Positions 25,471 to 33,190 of a stretch of DNA of 37,462 nt are shown piece by piece. Numbering within the stretch: position 1 is the first letter of the stretch; every line of letters begins with the position of its first letter. The notes below the pieces were generated by a model. It was not told the origin of the DNA. It searched no databases and worked only from the letters and a program-made list of their open reading frames with translations. This DNA is from Geodermatophilaceae bacterium. GTDB taxonomy: Bacteria > Actinomycetota > Actinomycetes > Mycobacteriales > Geodermatophilaceae. Location: contig JACCZY010000215.1 in NCBI GenBank assembly GCA_013695685.1, positions 1 through 37,462 on the forward strand, given 5' to 3'. Position numbers and translations under genes: made by a program.

Positions 25471-27080
25471 CCGACGGCTCTCTGGTCGCCCTGTTGCGGG
25501 AGGCGGCGGGAGCACATCCTGCCCGCGCGGCGCTGGTGCTGCCGACCGGGCGGCGGCACACCCCGGGACCCGGCGGGTTCACAGTGACGTCGTACGCCGA
25601 GCTGCTGGAGCGCACCGACACCACCGCGGCACGGCTGGCCGGGCTGGGGATCGGACCGGGCATGCGCACCGCGCTGATGGTCCCGCCGGATCGGGACTTC
25701 TTCGCCCTGACCTTCGCGCTGCTCAGGATCGGTGCGGTCCCCATCCTGATCGATCCCGGAATCGGTCTGGTCAGGGTCCGGCGGTGCCTCGCGGAGGTGG
25801 CCCCGGAGGCCTTTGTCGGCGTGCCGAGGGCGCACCTCGCCCGGTTGCTTCTGCGTTGGTGCCCTAGCGCGCGGCTGCTCGTCACCGTCGGCCGCGGTCT
25901 GTCCGGTGCGGTGTCGCTGGGCAAGCTGCCACCCGCCCAGGAGCCGCTCCCGGAGCCAGCCGCCGACCAGAGCGCCACAGCAGCCATCGCTTTCACCAGC
26001 GGAAGCACCGGGCCGCCGAAGGGCGTGGAGTACCGCCAGTCGCATTTCCTCGCCCAGATCGAGCTCATCCGCAGCCTGTACGACGTCCGCGCCGGTGAGG
26101 TCAGCCTGTCCACGTTCCCGCCGTTCGCGCTGTTCGGTCCCGCGCTCGGGCTCACCACGGTGATCCCGCGGATGAACCCGTCGAAGCCGGCCCGCGCCGA
26201 CCCCGCCAGGATCGCCGACGCCGCAAACGGCTTCGGCGCCACGCTGATGTTCGGCTCGCCGGCGCTGCTCGACACGGTCGGGCGCTGGGGTGCGGTCTCC
26301 GGCGCCCGGATGCCGACGCTCACCCGGGTCCTGTCAGCGGGCGCTCCGGTCACGCCGGCGGTGCAGCGCCGCTTTCTGGCCATGCTCGGCCCGGAGGCAG
26401 AGATCCACACCCCGTACGGCGCGACGGAGGCCCTGCCGGTCACCTCGATCGGCAGCCGTGACGTGCTCACCCTCACCGAGCCGGGCATCTGCGTAGGGCG
26501 CCCGGTTGCCGGCGTCGACCTCGCAATCCTGCCGATCACCGACGAGCCAATGCCGTCAGCGGACAGGTTCCTGAGCATCGGGGAGACCGGGGAGATCGTC
26601 GTACGCGGACCGAACGTCACCGCCTCCTACGCCGAGCGCCCGGCCGGCACCGCGGCAGCGAAGACCCGGTGGGACGACCAGCTGGCGCACCGGATGGGCG
26701 ACCTCGGCTTCCTGGACCCGGCCGGCCGACTCTGGTTCTGTGGACGCAAGGCGCACCGGGTGCTCACCGCGAACGGCCCGATGTTCACGGTGCCCTGCGA
26801 GGCGGTCTTCAACGCCCATCCGGCGGTATTCCGCTCCGCCCTGGTCGGGGTCGGGCCACCCGATCTGCAGCGCCCGGTCCTGTGCGTCGAACTGGAGCCG
26901 GCCGCCGGCCGCCGGACGGAGCTGACCGCGCAGCTGCTCGCCCTCGGCGCCTCGCACGAGCACACCGCGATGATCCGCACGGTGCTGTACCACCGCGGCT
27001 TCCCGGTCGACATCAGGCACAACGCCAAGATCGACCGGGTGGCACTCGCCCGCTGGGCCGCCCGTCGGCTTAGGACATGA
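25467..27080 (+). CDS. oleC: OleC: beta-lactone synthetase
   Basis: A 537-residue member of the AMP-ligase superfamily. OleC uses ATP to close the β-hydroxy acid into a β-lactone. Seen are the adenylation signature AFTSGSTGPPKGVEYR, the substrate-side FPPFALFGPALG, TPYGATEALP, and the hinge/GD motif HRMGDLGFLDPAGRLWFCGR. The final domain ends NAKIDRVALARW with the catalytic-Lys position. The N-terminus (YAELLERTDTTAARLAGLGI then MVPPDRDFFALTFALLRIGA) matches OleC. The TTG at 25467 overlaps the oleB stop as TTGA and lacks a clear ribosome site, so coupled translation is likely. It overlaps oleD by ATGA. Confidence 0.93.
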   Translation: MTDGSLVALLREAAGAHPARAALVLPTGRRHTPGPGGFTVTSYAELLERTDTTAARLAGLGIGPGMRTALMVPPDRDFFALTFALLRIGAVPILIDPGIGLVRVRRCLAEVAPEAFVGVPRAHLARLLLRWCPSARLLVTVGRGLSGAVSLGKLPPAQEPLPEPAADQSATAAIAFTSGSTGPPKGVEYRQSHFLAQIELIRSLYDVRAGEVSLSTFPPFALFGPALGLTTVIPRMNPSKPARADPARIADAANGFGATLMFGSPALLDTVGRWGAVSGARMPTLTRVLSAGAPVTPAVQRRFLAMLGPEAEIHTPYGATEALPVTSIGSRDVLTLTEPGICVGRPVAGVDLAILPITDEPMPSADRFLSIGETGEIVVRGPNVTASYAERPAGTAAAKTRWDDQLAHRMGDLGFLDPAGRLWFCGRKAHRVLTANGPMFTVPCEAVFNAHPAVFRSALVGVGPPDLQRPVLCVELEPAAGRRTELTAQLLALGASHEHTAMIRTVLYHRGFPVDIRHNAKIDRVALARWAARRLRT

Positions 27081-28066
27081 AGGTTCTGGTCACCGGTGGC
27101 GGCGGGTTCCTCGGAGCCGCCGTCGTACGCCAGCTCGTCGCCCGAGGGGACGACGTGCGAAGCCTGACCCGCGGGTCCTACCCCGAGCTGGCGACCCTCG
27201 GCGTAAGCAGCTTCCGAGGCGATCTCAGCGACTCCGGCGTGGTGCGGGCAGCCGTGGCCGGTTGCGACGTCGTCTTCCACGTCGGGGCCAAGGCCGGTAT
27301 CGCGGGCTCGGCGCGGGAGTACACCGCCACCAATGTCGACGGCACCCACAACATCATCGCCGCCTGCCGCGCCAGTGGAGTCCGGCGGCTGGTCTACACC
27401 TCGACGCCCAGCGTCGTGGCGGTCCGGGGCGGAATCGCCGGCGGCGACGAGTCGCTGCCGTATGCACGGCGGCACCAGTCGGCGTACCCGGAGACCAAGG
27501 CCGAGGCCGAACAAGCTGTCCTCGCGGCGAACGGCGCCGGCCTGGTCACGGTGGCGCTGCGTCCGCATCTGATCTGGGGGCCGGGTGACACCCAGCTGGT
27601 GCCGCGCATCCTCGAGCGGGCCCGGCGCGGCCGGCTGCGCTTCGTCGGCGACGGCGACAACCTCGTCGACTGCACTTACATCGACAACGCCGTTCAGGCG
27701 CACCTGCTGGCGGCGGACCGGCTTCGTCCGGGTTCGCGCATCTGCGGCCGGGCCTACTTCATTTCTCAAGGCGAGCCGCTGCCCATCAGGGAGCTGGTCA
27801 ACCGGATACTGACGGCTGCCGGGATGCAACCGGTCACCGCCACGATTCCGTTCCCGTTCGCCTATGCCCTGGGTGGCCTCTGCGAAGCGGTGTTCGGGCT
27901 CGTCGGTCGCGGCGCCGAGCCGCCGATGACGCGATTCCTGGCCCGGCAGCTGGCCACCACGCACTGGTTCGACATCAGCGCCGCTCGACGCGACCTCGGG
28001 TACCAGCCAGTTGTGAGCATCAGTGACGGCTTGGCCCGGCTCGGTGAGCATCTGCGTCGGCAGTGA
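27077..28066 (+). CDS. oleD: OleD: 2-alkyl-3-oxoalkanoate reductase
   Basis: A 329-residue extended short-chain dehydrogenase, which reduces the OleA product to the β-hydroxy acid with NADPH. The N-terminus has the Rossmann VLVTGGGGFLGAAVV. YTSTPSVV, the catalytic AYPETKAEAE (Tyr-x3-Lys) and LRPHLIWGPGD follow, typical of 3β-HSD/OleD proteins. Order of function is A, D, C, B although the genes run A, B, C, D. The ATG at 27077 lies in an ATGA overlap with oleC. It ends 27 nt from the convergent Trp-associated gene, with no obvious terminator. Confidence 0.93.
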   Translation: MKVLVTGGGGFLGAAVVRQLVARGDDVRSLTRGSYPELATLGVSSFRGDLSDSGVVRAAVAGCDVVFHVGAKAGIAGSAREYTATNVDGTHNIIAACRASGVRRLVYTSTPSVVAVRGGIAGGDESLPYARRHQSAYPETKAEAEQAVLAANGAGLVTVALRPHLIWGPGDTQLVPRILERARRGRLRFVGDGDNLVDCTYIDNAVQAHLLAADRLRPGSRICGRAYFISQGEPLPIRELVNRILTAAGMQPVTATIPFPFAYALGGLCEAVFGLVGRGAEPPMTRFLARQLATTHWFDISAARRDLGYQPVVSISDGLARLGEHLRRQ

Positions 28067-28093
28067 CATCCAGGGCTTGAGCGTCTCCCAGGA

Positions 28094-28711
28094 TCATGGC
28101 CGCTGCTGGCGGGTCGGATCCTCGCCGCGGTCGAGGGCGTCCCAGGTCTCCCGGTCCCCCGCCGGTTCGGCAGTCTCCGGTATGGCACGGGCGGGCGGGG
28201 GGCTGGCCTGACCGGCCGTAGGGGCGTCGTACCGGGCGCCCATGACCGGCCACCTGCGCGAGCGCAGGACCGTCGCTGCCCCGAGCAGCACCGCGAGCCC
28301 ACCGGCCAGTACGGCGATCAATGCGCCGGTGCTCCCCGACACCTCGAGGACGCCGGCCGGCAGGCCGACGTCGAGCGCGGCGTCGCGGGCGCGCCCGGCA
28401 CGCACCTCGCCCAGCCACGGCGTTGCAGCGGCCACCATACCCGCCCCTGCGGCCAGCACGACCAGCCCGATCGCCACCCGACCCGACCGCCGGGTCGCCA
28501 GCAGGCCGACGGCACCGGCGAGTACGACGAGCGCCAGGCCCGGCACCAGCGGCGCGGCCGTGGCGCCCGCCACCGTGTCGGCGACCGGCGGCAGCGGGGA
28601 GTCGCGGACCACCCGGAGGTCCAGCCACGGCCTGCCCCCGGCGAGCAGCCCGAGCGCCCCGGCGGCGGCCGTCAGCAGCACCGCGGCGGTGAACTCCCGA
28701 CGGGGGCTCAT
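28094..28711 (-). CDS. Trp biosynthesis-associated membrane protein
   Basis: A 205-residue protein with about four membrane helices ([76 protein letters not shown]) and a hydrophilic C-terminal tail. It matches the actinobacterial family TIGR02234 that is always found after trpE and is of unknown function. The ATG overlaps the trpE stop as ATGA. Usually trpC follows shortly; here plus-strand genes intervene. Confidence 0.9.
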   Translation of the reverse strand: MSPRREFTAAVLLTAAAGALGLLAGGRPWLDLRVVRDSPLPPVADTVAGATAAPLVPGLALVVLAGAVGLLATRRSGRVAIGLVVLAAGAGMVAAATPWLGEVRAGRARDAALDVGLPAGVLEVSGSTGALIAVLAGGLAVLLGAATVLRSRRWPVMGARYDAPTAGQASPPPARAIPETAEPAGDRETWDALDRGEDPTRQQRP

Positions 28712-30195
28712 GTCACCGGCGTCAAGCTGCCGGCGGTGGCGATCGCCTGGAGCACCGCCCGGGCCTTGTTCTCGGTCTCCCGCTCCTCTGCCAGCGGGTC
28801 GCTGTCCGCGACGATGCCCGCCCCTGCCTGCACATAGGCCACTCCGTCGCGGATCAGCGCGGTGCGGATCGCGATCGCCATGTCCAGGTCCCCGGCGAAG
28901 TCCAGATACCCGACGGTGCCGCCGTACAGGCCCCGGCGTACTGGCTCCAACGATTCGATGATCTCCATCGCCCGGGGCTTGGGCGCGCCGGACAGCGTTC
29001 CGGCCGGGAACGTCGCGGCCAGGACGTCGAAGGCGTTGCGGCCGTCGGCGACCTGCCCGACGACGGTGGACACGATGTGCATGACATGGCTGTACCGCTC
29101 GATCCCCATGAAGTCGACGACGTCCACGGTTCCCGGGGTGCAGACCCGGCCCAGGTCGTTGCGGCCGAGGTCCACGAGCATGAGGTGCTCGGCGCGTTCC
29201 TTGTCGTCGGCCAGCAGGTCGGCGGCCAGCTGCTGGTCCTCCTCCGGGGTCTGCCCCCGCCAGCGGGTGCCCGCGATCGGGTGCATCAAGGCCCGCCCGG
29301 CGGTCACCGTGACCAGCGCCTCCGGCGACGAGCCGACCACGTCGGTGCCGTCGGGGAAACGCAGCAGGTACATGTACGGGCTCGGGTTCGTCGTACGCAG
29401 GACCCGGTAGACGTTCAGCGGGTCGCCGCAGGCCATTTCGAAGCGTTGCGAGAGCACCACCTGGAACGCCTCGCCGGCCCGGATCTCCCCCTTCGCGTGC
29501 TCGACGGCGGCCGGATACCCGCCCGCGGCGGTTCGTGAGATGAAGCTCGGTTCCGGCGTGTGCAGGGTCGACACGGTGGGAGGCGTCGGCGCGGCCAGCC
29601 CCGCGGTCATCACATCCAGCCGGCCGACGGCCTCGGCGTACGCCGCCGACCGCCGGCCCGCACCCGGCAGGACGTTCGCCACCAGCAGGATCGACCCGTC
29701 GGAATGGTCGAGCACTGCCAGGTCGGTGGCCAGCATCATCGCGAGGTCGGGCATCCCCAGGTCGTCGTGCGCGGTCGAGGGCAACCGCTCCAGCCGGCGT
29801 ACGGCGTCGTAGGCGATGTACCCGACCAGCCCTCCGGTCAGCGGCGGCAGATCAGCGCGCCGCGGTGAGCGCAGGGCCTCGGTGGTCTGCCGTAACGCGA
29901 GCAGCGGGTCTGCGGACACATCCTCGACGGGCGGCCGCCCGACCCACGACGTCCGGCCGTCGACCTCGGTCAGCATGGCCGGGCAGCGGACCCCCACGAA
30001 CGAGTACCGCGACCAGGACCTGCCCTGTTCGGCGGACTCCAGCAGGAACGTCCCCGGCCCGCCCGCCAGCTTGCGGTAGACGCCGATCGGCGTCTCGCCG
30101 TCGGCGAGCAGCCGCCGGGTGATGGGCACAACCCGATGCTCGTCGCCCAGCGCCTCGAACTCCGGGCCGGTCGGCGTGTCCACGCCGAAGATCAT
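28708..30195 (-). CDS. trpE: Anthranilate synthase component I
   Basis: A 495-residue TrpE, converting chorismate to anthranilate with ammonia from TrpG. The regulatory N-terminal part has the LLES motif in [19 protein letters not shown], which binds feedback tryptophan. Catalytic segments are [58 protein letters not shown] and [14 protein letters not shown]. The ATG at 30195 is 13 nt after the hisI stop, so trpE is probably transcribed with his genes. No tryptophan-rich leader peptide is visible. trpG and trpD are not in the window. Confidence 0.96.
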   Translation of the reverse strand: MIFGVDTPTGPEFEALGDEHRVVPITRRLLADGETPIGVYRKLAGGPGTFLLESAEQGRSWSRYSFVGVRCPAMLTEVDGRTSWVGRPPVEDVSADPLLALRQTTEALRSPRRADLPPLTGGLVGYIAYDAVRRLERLPSTAHDDLGMPDLAMMLATDLAVLDHSDGSILLVANVLPGAGRRSAAYAEAVGRLDVMTAGLAAPTPPTVSTLHTPEPSFISRTAAGGYPAAVEHAKGEIRAGEAFQVVLSQRFEMACGDPLNVYRVLRTTNPSPYMYLLRFPDGTDVVGSSPEALVTVTAGRALMHPIAGTRWRGQTPEEDQQLAADLLADDKERAEHLMLVDLGRNDLGRVCTPGTVDVVDFMGIERYSHVMHIVSTVVGQVADGRNAFDVLAATFPAGTLSGAPKPRAMEIIESLEPVRRGLYGGTVGYLDFAGDLDMAIAIRTALIRDGVAYVQAGAGIVADSDPLAEERETENKARAVLQAIATAGSLTPVT

Positions 30196-30208
30196 GGCTG
30201 TCAGCGGC

Positions 30209-30592
30209 TCAGTCGCCGGGTTGCCCGGGACGGGCGCCGAGATCGTCGCCGTCGAAGCAACTGCGTGAACCGGTGTGGCAGGCCGGCCCCTCCTGGTCGA
30301 CCCGGACCAGCAACGCGTCGCCGTCGCAGTCCAGAGCCACGCTGCGGACCCACTGCCGGTGCCCGGACGTCTCGCCCTTGACCCAGTACTCCTGCCGGCT
30401 GCGGGAGAAGTAGGTGACCCGGCCGGTGGTCAACGTCCGGTGCAGCGCTTCGTCATCCATCCACCCAAGCATGAGCACCTCGCCGGTGTCGTACTGCTGC
30501 GCGACGGCGGGCACGAGGCCGTGCGGGTCGCGCTTCAGCCGGGCGGCGATCGCCGGGTCGAGCACCGGGTACCCGCTGGTTGCCCCGCTCAC
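30209..30592 (-). CDS. hisI: Phosphoribosyl-AMP cyclohydrolase
   Basis: A 127-residue HisI, third step of histidine synthesis. It shows the zinc/magnesium ligands: three Asp in [11 protein letters not shown] with GPACHTG and the final SCF cysteines. [15 protein letters not shown] and [18 protein letters not shown] are family blocks. The GTG at 30592 overlaps the upstream membrane-protein stop as GTGA, the pattern favoured in this genome; an ATG at 30601 would add three residues. HisE is not fused. Confidence 0.93.
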   Translation of the reverse strand: MSGATSGYPVLDPAIAARLKRDPHGLVPAVAQQYDTGEVLMLGWMDDEALHRTLTTGRVTYFSRSRQEYWVKGETSGHRQWVRSVALDCDGDALLVRVDQEGPACHTGSRSCFDGDDLGARPGQPGD

Positions 30593-31254
30593 CGCCCCCA
30601 TTGCGGATTCTGTGCCGGTGCGTTGCCCTGAGACTGGCCCTGCTTCTCGACAATGAACCGGGTGACCGCCGAGTTGAGTGCCAGGCCGAGTGCCACCGCG
30701 GGCATGACGGCGAAGAACAGCGGGATGACGACGGCGCCCTCGTCGCCGAAGCCTTCCAGGTCGTCTCCGACATTCGAGATTCGGATCAGGTAGTACAGGA
30801 CCAGGGCCAGTTGCAGACCGTTGCCGATGAAGAGCATCATCCGCCCGCTGCCGCTGGTGATCTGGACGGCACCGAAAATGAGCAGCCCGACCGAGATCAG
30901 CTGGACGATGCCGATGAGCAGCAGTTCGGTGACCGCGGTGCCGGCGGCGAGCACGAAGAAGGAGCAGATCAGCACGACGCCGGCCTGGATGTAGCTCAGT
31001 ACCGCAGCGGCCAGCGCGGCGCCCGGTCGTTGCGGCCCGGGCGGTCCGCCGTACGGGGCGCCGTACTGGGGAGCCGGATAGCCGGGCTGGCCGTATTGCC
31101 CTCCCTGCGCAGCCGGGGGATACCCGCCGTACGGCGGAGGCTGGGTGTACGACGGCTGGCTGAAGGACTCCCTGCTGACGTAGGGGTTCTGCGGTCCCTG
31201 CGGATAGTCCTGCTGCCCAGCGTTCGGGTCCCACGAGCTGGGCGGCTGCGACAT
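30589..31254 (-). CDS. Membrane protein with Pro/Gly/Tyr-rich N-terminus
   Basis: A 221-residue protein. The first about 80 residues are low complexity (repeated PPY, YGQP, YGAP blocks), typical of actinobacterial envelope proteins with a disordered cytoplasmic N-terminus. Four hydrophobic helices follow ([78 protein letters not shown]). The C-terminus is short and polar. No catalytic motif. It sits between hisI and the ABC pair, and its stop overlaps hisI. I cannot assign a role. Confidence 0.85.
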   Translation of the reverse strand: MSQPPSSWDPNAGQQDYPQGPQNPYVSRESFSQPSYTQPPPYGGYPPAAQGGQYGQPGYPAPQYGAPYGGPPGPQRPGAALAAAVLSYIQAGVVLICSFFVLAAGTAVTELLLIGIVQLISVGLLIFGAVQITSGSGRMMLFIGNGLQLALVLYYLIRISNVGDDLEGFGDEGAVVIPLFFAVMPAVALGLALNSAVTRFIVEKQGQSQGNAPAQNPQWGR

Positions 31255-31296
31255 GAAGAATCTCCTCGGATGGGCGACGCTGCACAGGCTAGACGA

Positions 31297-33093
31297 TCAG
31301 CGGCTCTGGTGAGCAGCCCACGAGGCGTGCAACCGGGCGTACGGTCCGGCGACGTTGACCAGCTCGGCGTGCGGACCGCGCTGGACGACCCGGCCGGCGT
31401 CAACGACGATCACCTCGTCCGCGGCCTCCGCCGTCGAGAGCCGGTGCGCGATCGTCAGGGTCGTCCGCCCGCGGGTCAGCGAGTCCAGCGCCCTGGTCAG
31501 CCGGACCTCGGTGGCCGGATCGACAGCCGAGGTCGCCTCGTCCAGAACCAGCAGATCCGGATCGGCGACGTAGGCGCGGGCGACCGCGACCAGCTGACGC
31601 TCACCCACGGACAGCGCCTCGCCCCGCTCCCCGACCAGGGTGTGGATCCCGCGCGGCAGCCCGTAGACCCAGTCGTCGAGCCCGAGCGCCACGAACGCCG
31701 CCTCGACGTCGGCGTCGCTCAGACTGCTCCGGCCGTACCGCACGTTCTCGGCTATCGACGTCGCGAACAGGAAACCGTCCTGTGGCACCATCACCACCCG
31801 CTCGCGCAGCGAGGAGAACCGGACCTCGGACAGCGGTACGCCGCCAAGCAATACCCGGCCCCGCGTCGGATCCATCAGCCGGGTCAGGAGCTTGGCGAAC
31901 GTGGTCTTGCCCGACCCCGTCTCCCCGACGACGGCGACCCGTCGGCGGGGCGCGATGCTCAGGTCGACATCGACGAGCACCTCCGGGCCGGTCGGGTAGG
32001 CGAAGTGCACGTGCTCGAAGCGGACTCCGAGCGGTCCGGCCGGCAGGTCGCGGCCGCCGGCGCCGGGGTCGGCGACGTCCGGCGCGGTGTCGAGCACGTC
32101 CAGGACCCGGCGGAAGCTGGCGAGCGCGTTCTGCGCCTCGTTAAGCACCTCGGTGGCGATCTGGACGGGTCCGATGAACAGCGTCACCAGGAACAGAAAG
32201 GCGACGAGCGTCCCGGGCGACAGGCCGCCGGCGAGCCCCAGCAGGACGCCCACGACGATCACCCCGGCGTTGGCCAGAGCCGCCACGAACTCGCCGGTGC
32301 CGAAGAACAGCGCGCTCTGCTTCTGCGCCCGCACCGCTGTCCGGTAGTGCCGGTCGATGGCCGTGTCGATGCGCCGCCCGGTGCGCTCGGAAATGCCGTA
32401 CGCGCGGACCGTCTGCGCACCCACCACCGACTCCGAGATCGCGCCGAGCATGTCGCCCACCCGCTCTCGGACCTGCCCGTACGTCGTGGCGAGTCGCCGC
32501 TGGAAGAACCGCATCGACAGCACCATCGGGACGAAGCAGAGGTACACGAGCAGGGTCAGCTGCCAGCTGTAGACCGCCATGATGATGCTGGCGACGACGA
32601 GCTGGCCGAGGCTCAGCACCCCGAGGATGCCGCCCCACTGCATGAAGATCGACAGCTGGTCGACGTCGCTGGTCACCCGTGACACCAGCGAGCCGCGCCG
32701 CTCGGTCTGCTGGTGCAGCATGGACAGGTCGTGCACGTGCCGGAAGGCGCGAACCCGCAGCGAGGACAGCGCCGTCTCGGTCGACCGGAACAGCCGGTAG
32801 TTCATCGCGTACGCCGACACCGCCGTGACGATGATCGCGAGCAGGCACAGCAGCACGGTGGTGCGCACCAGGCCGTAGTCCGGACCGTCGCCGGCCAGCA
32901 GGCCGCGGTCGATGGTCTGCTGCACCGCGATCGGTACGACGACCCGCCCGGCGGTGGCCAGCAGCGCGAGGGCGATCGTCAGCCGCAGCCCGGCACGGAA
33001 CTCGGGGACCATCCTGGCCGCGCGCACCAGGGTCTTGATCGCCCCGGTGGACGACGCACCGGCCCGCAAGCCGGTTGCGGTGAGCGCGCTCAT
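31297..33093 (-). CDS. ABC exporter half-transporter, consensus-site subunit (ABC2)
   Basis: A 598-residue type IV ABC exporter subunit: membrane domain (about 1–330, six helices) then nucleotide-binding domain. Walker A GETGSGKTT with Lys396, signature LSVGERQ at 494–500, Walker B VLDEATSAVD with catalytic Glu519 and switch His550 in IAHRLST. The Walker and switch residues are complete, but the signature deviates from LSGGQ. The neighbour ABC1 has the opposite pattern, so the two form a heterodimer with one active and one degenerate ATP site. The ATG at 33093 overlaps the stop of a mini-ORF (see the repeat at 33094–33190), not that of ABC1 directly. Confidence 0.93.
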   Translation of the reverse strand: MSALTATGLRAGASSTGAIKTLVRAARMVPEFRAGLRLTIALALLATAGRVVVPIAVQQTIDRGLLAGDGPDYGLVRTTVLLCLLAIIVTAVSAYAMNYRLFRSTETALSSLRVRAFRHVHDLSMLHQQTERRGSLVSRVTSDVDQLSIFMQWGGILGVLSLGQLVVASIIMAVYSWQLTLLVYLCFVPMVLSMRFFQRRLATTYGQVRERVGDMLGAISESVVGAQTVRAYGISERTGRRIDTAIDRHYRTAVRAQKQSALFFGTGEFVAALANAGVIVVGVLLGLAGGLSPGTLVAFLFLVTLFIGPVQIATEVLNEAQNALASFRRVLDVLDTAPDVADPGAGGRDLPAGPLGVRFEHVHFAYPTGPEVLVDVDLSIAPRRRVAVVGETGSGKTTFAKLLTRLMDPTRGRVLLGGVPLSEVRFSSLRERVVMVPQDGFLFATSIAENVRYGRSSLSDADVEAAFVALGLDDWVYGLPRGIHTLVGERGEALSVGERQLVAVARAYVADPDLLVLDEATSAVDPATEVRLTRALDSLTRGRTTLTIAHRLSTAEAADEVIVVDAGRVVQRGPHAELVNVAGPYARLHASWAAHQSR

Positions 33094-33190
33094 GCCGTAT
33101 CTCCCGCGCGCCGCCGACCGGTCCGCTCCAGTGGTGTGCTCCCGATCGACAACGTGCTCATGCCGTGCTCCCGTTCGACAGCGCACTCAT
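33094..33190 (-). repeat. Start-site repeat units forming two mini-ORFs between ABC1 and ABC2
   Basis: On the minus strand the ABC1 stop overlaps an ATG at 33190 that opens a 10-codon frame (MSALSNGSTA) ending at 33158. Its stop overlaps an ATG at 33161 that opens a 23-codon frame beginning MSTLSIGSTPLERTGRR and ending at 33090. Its stop overlaps the ABC2 ATG at 33093. So three ATGA overlaps are chained. The second unit has a 68-nt period and matches the plus-strand hisF-locus unit at 36 of 44 bases from its ATG; the first is a 29-nt partial unit. No ribosome site is seen inside, so translation of ABC2 may depend on reinitiation. Confidence 0.72.

Noticed and set aside
25498-25525. CGGGAGCACATCCTG near the oleC start resembles the repeat core CGGGAGCACAC.
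   Set aside because: Only about 11 bases match, and the flanks match the conserved OleC N-terminus instead.
28690-28711. The start of the Trp-associated membrane protein (ATGAGCCCCCGTCGGGAG) looks a little like the repeat.
   Set aside because: The encoded residues are the normal start of this protein family; the match is short and gapped.
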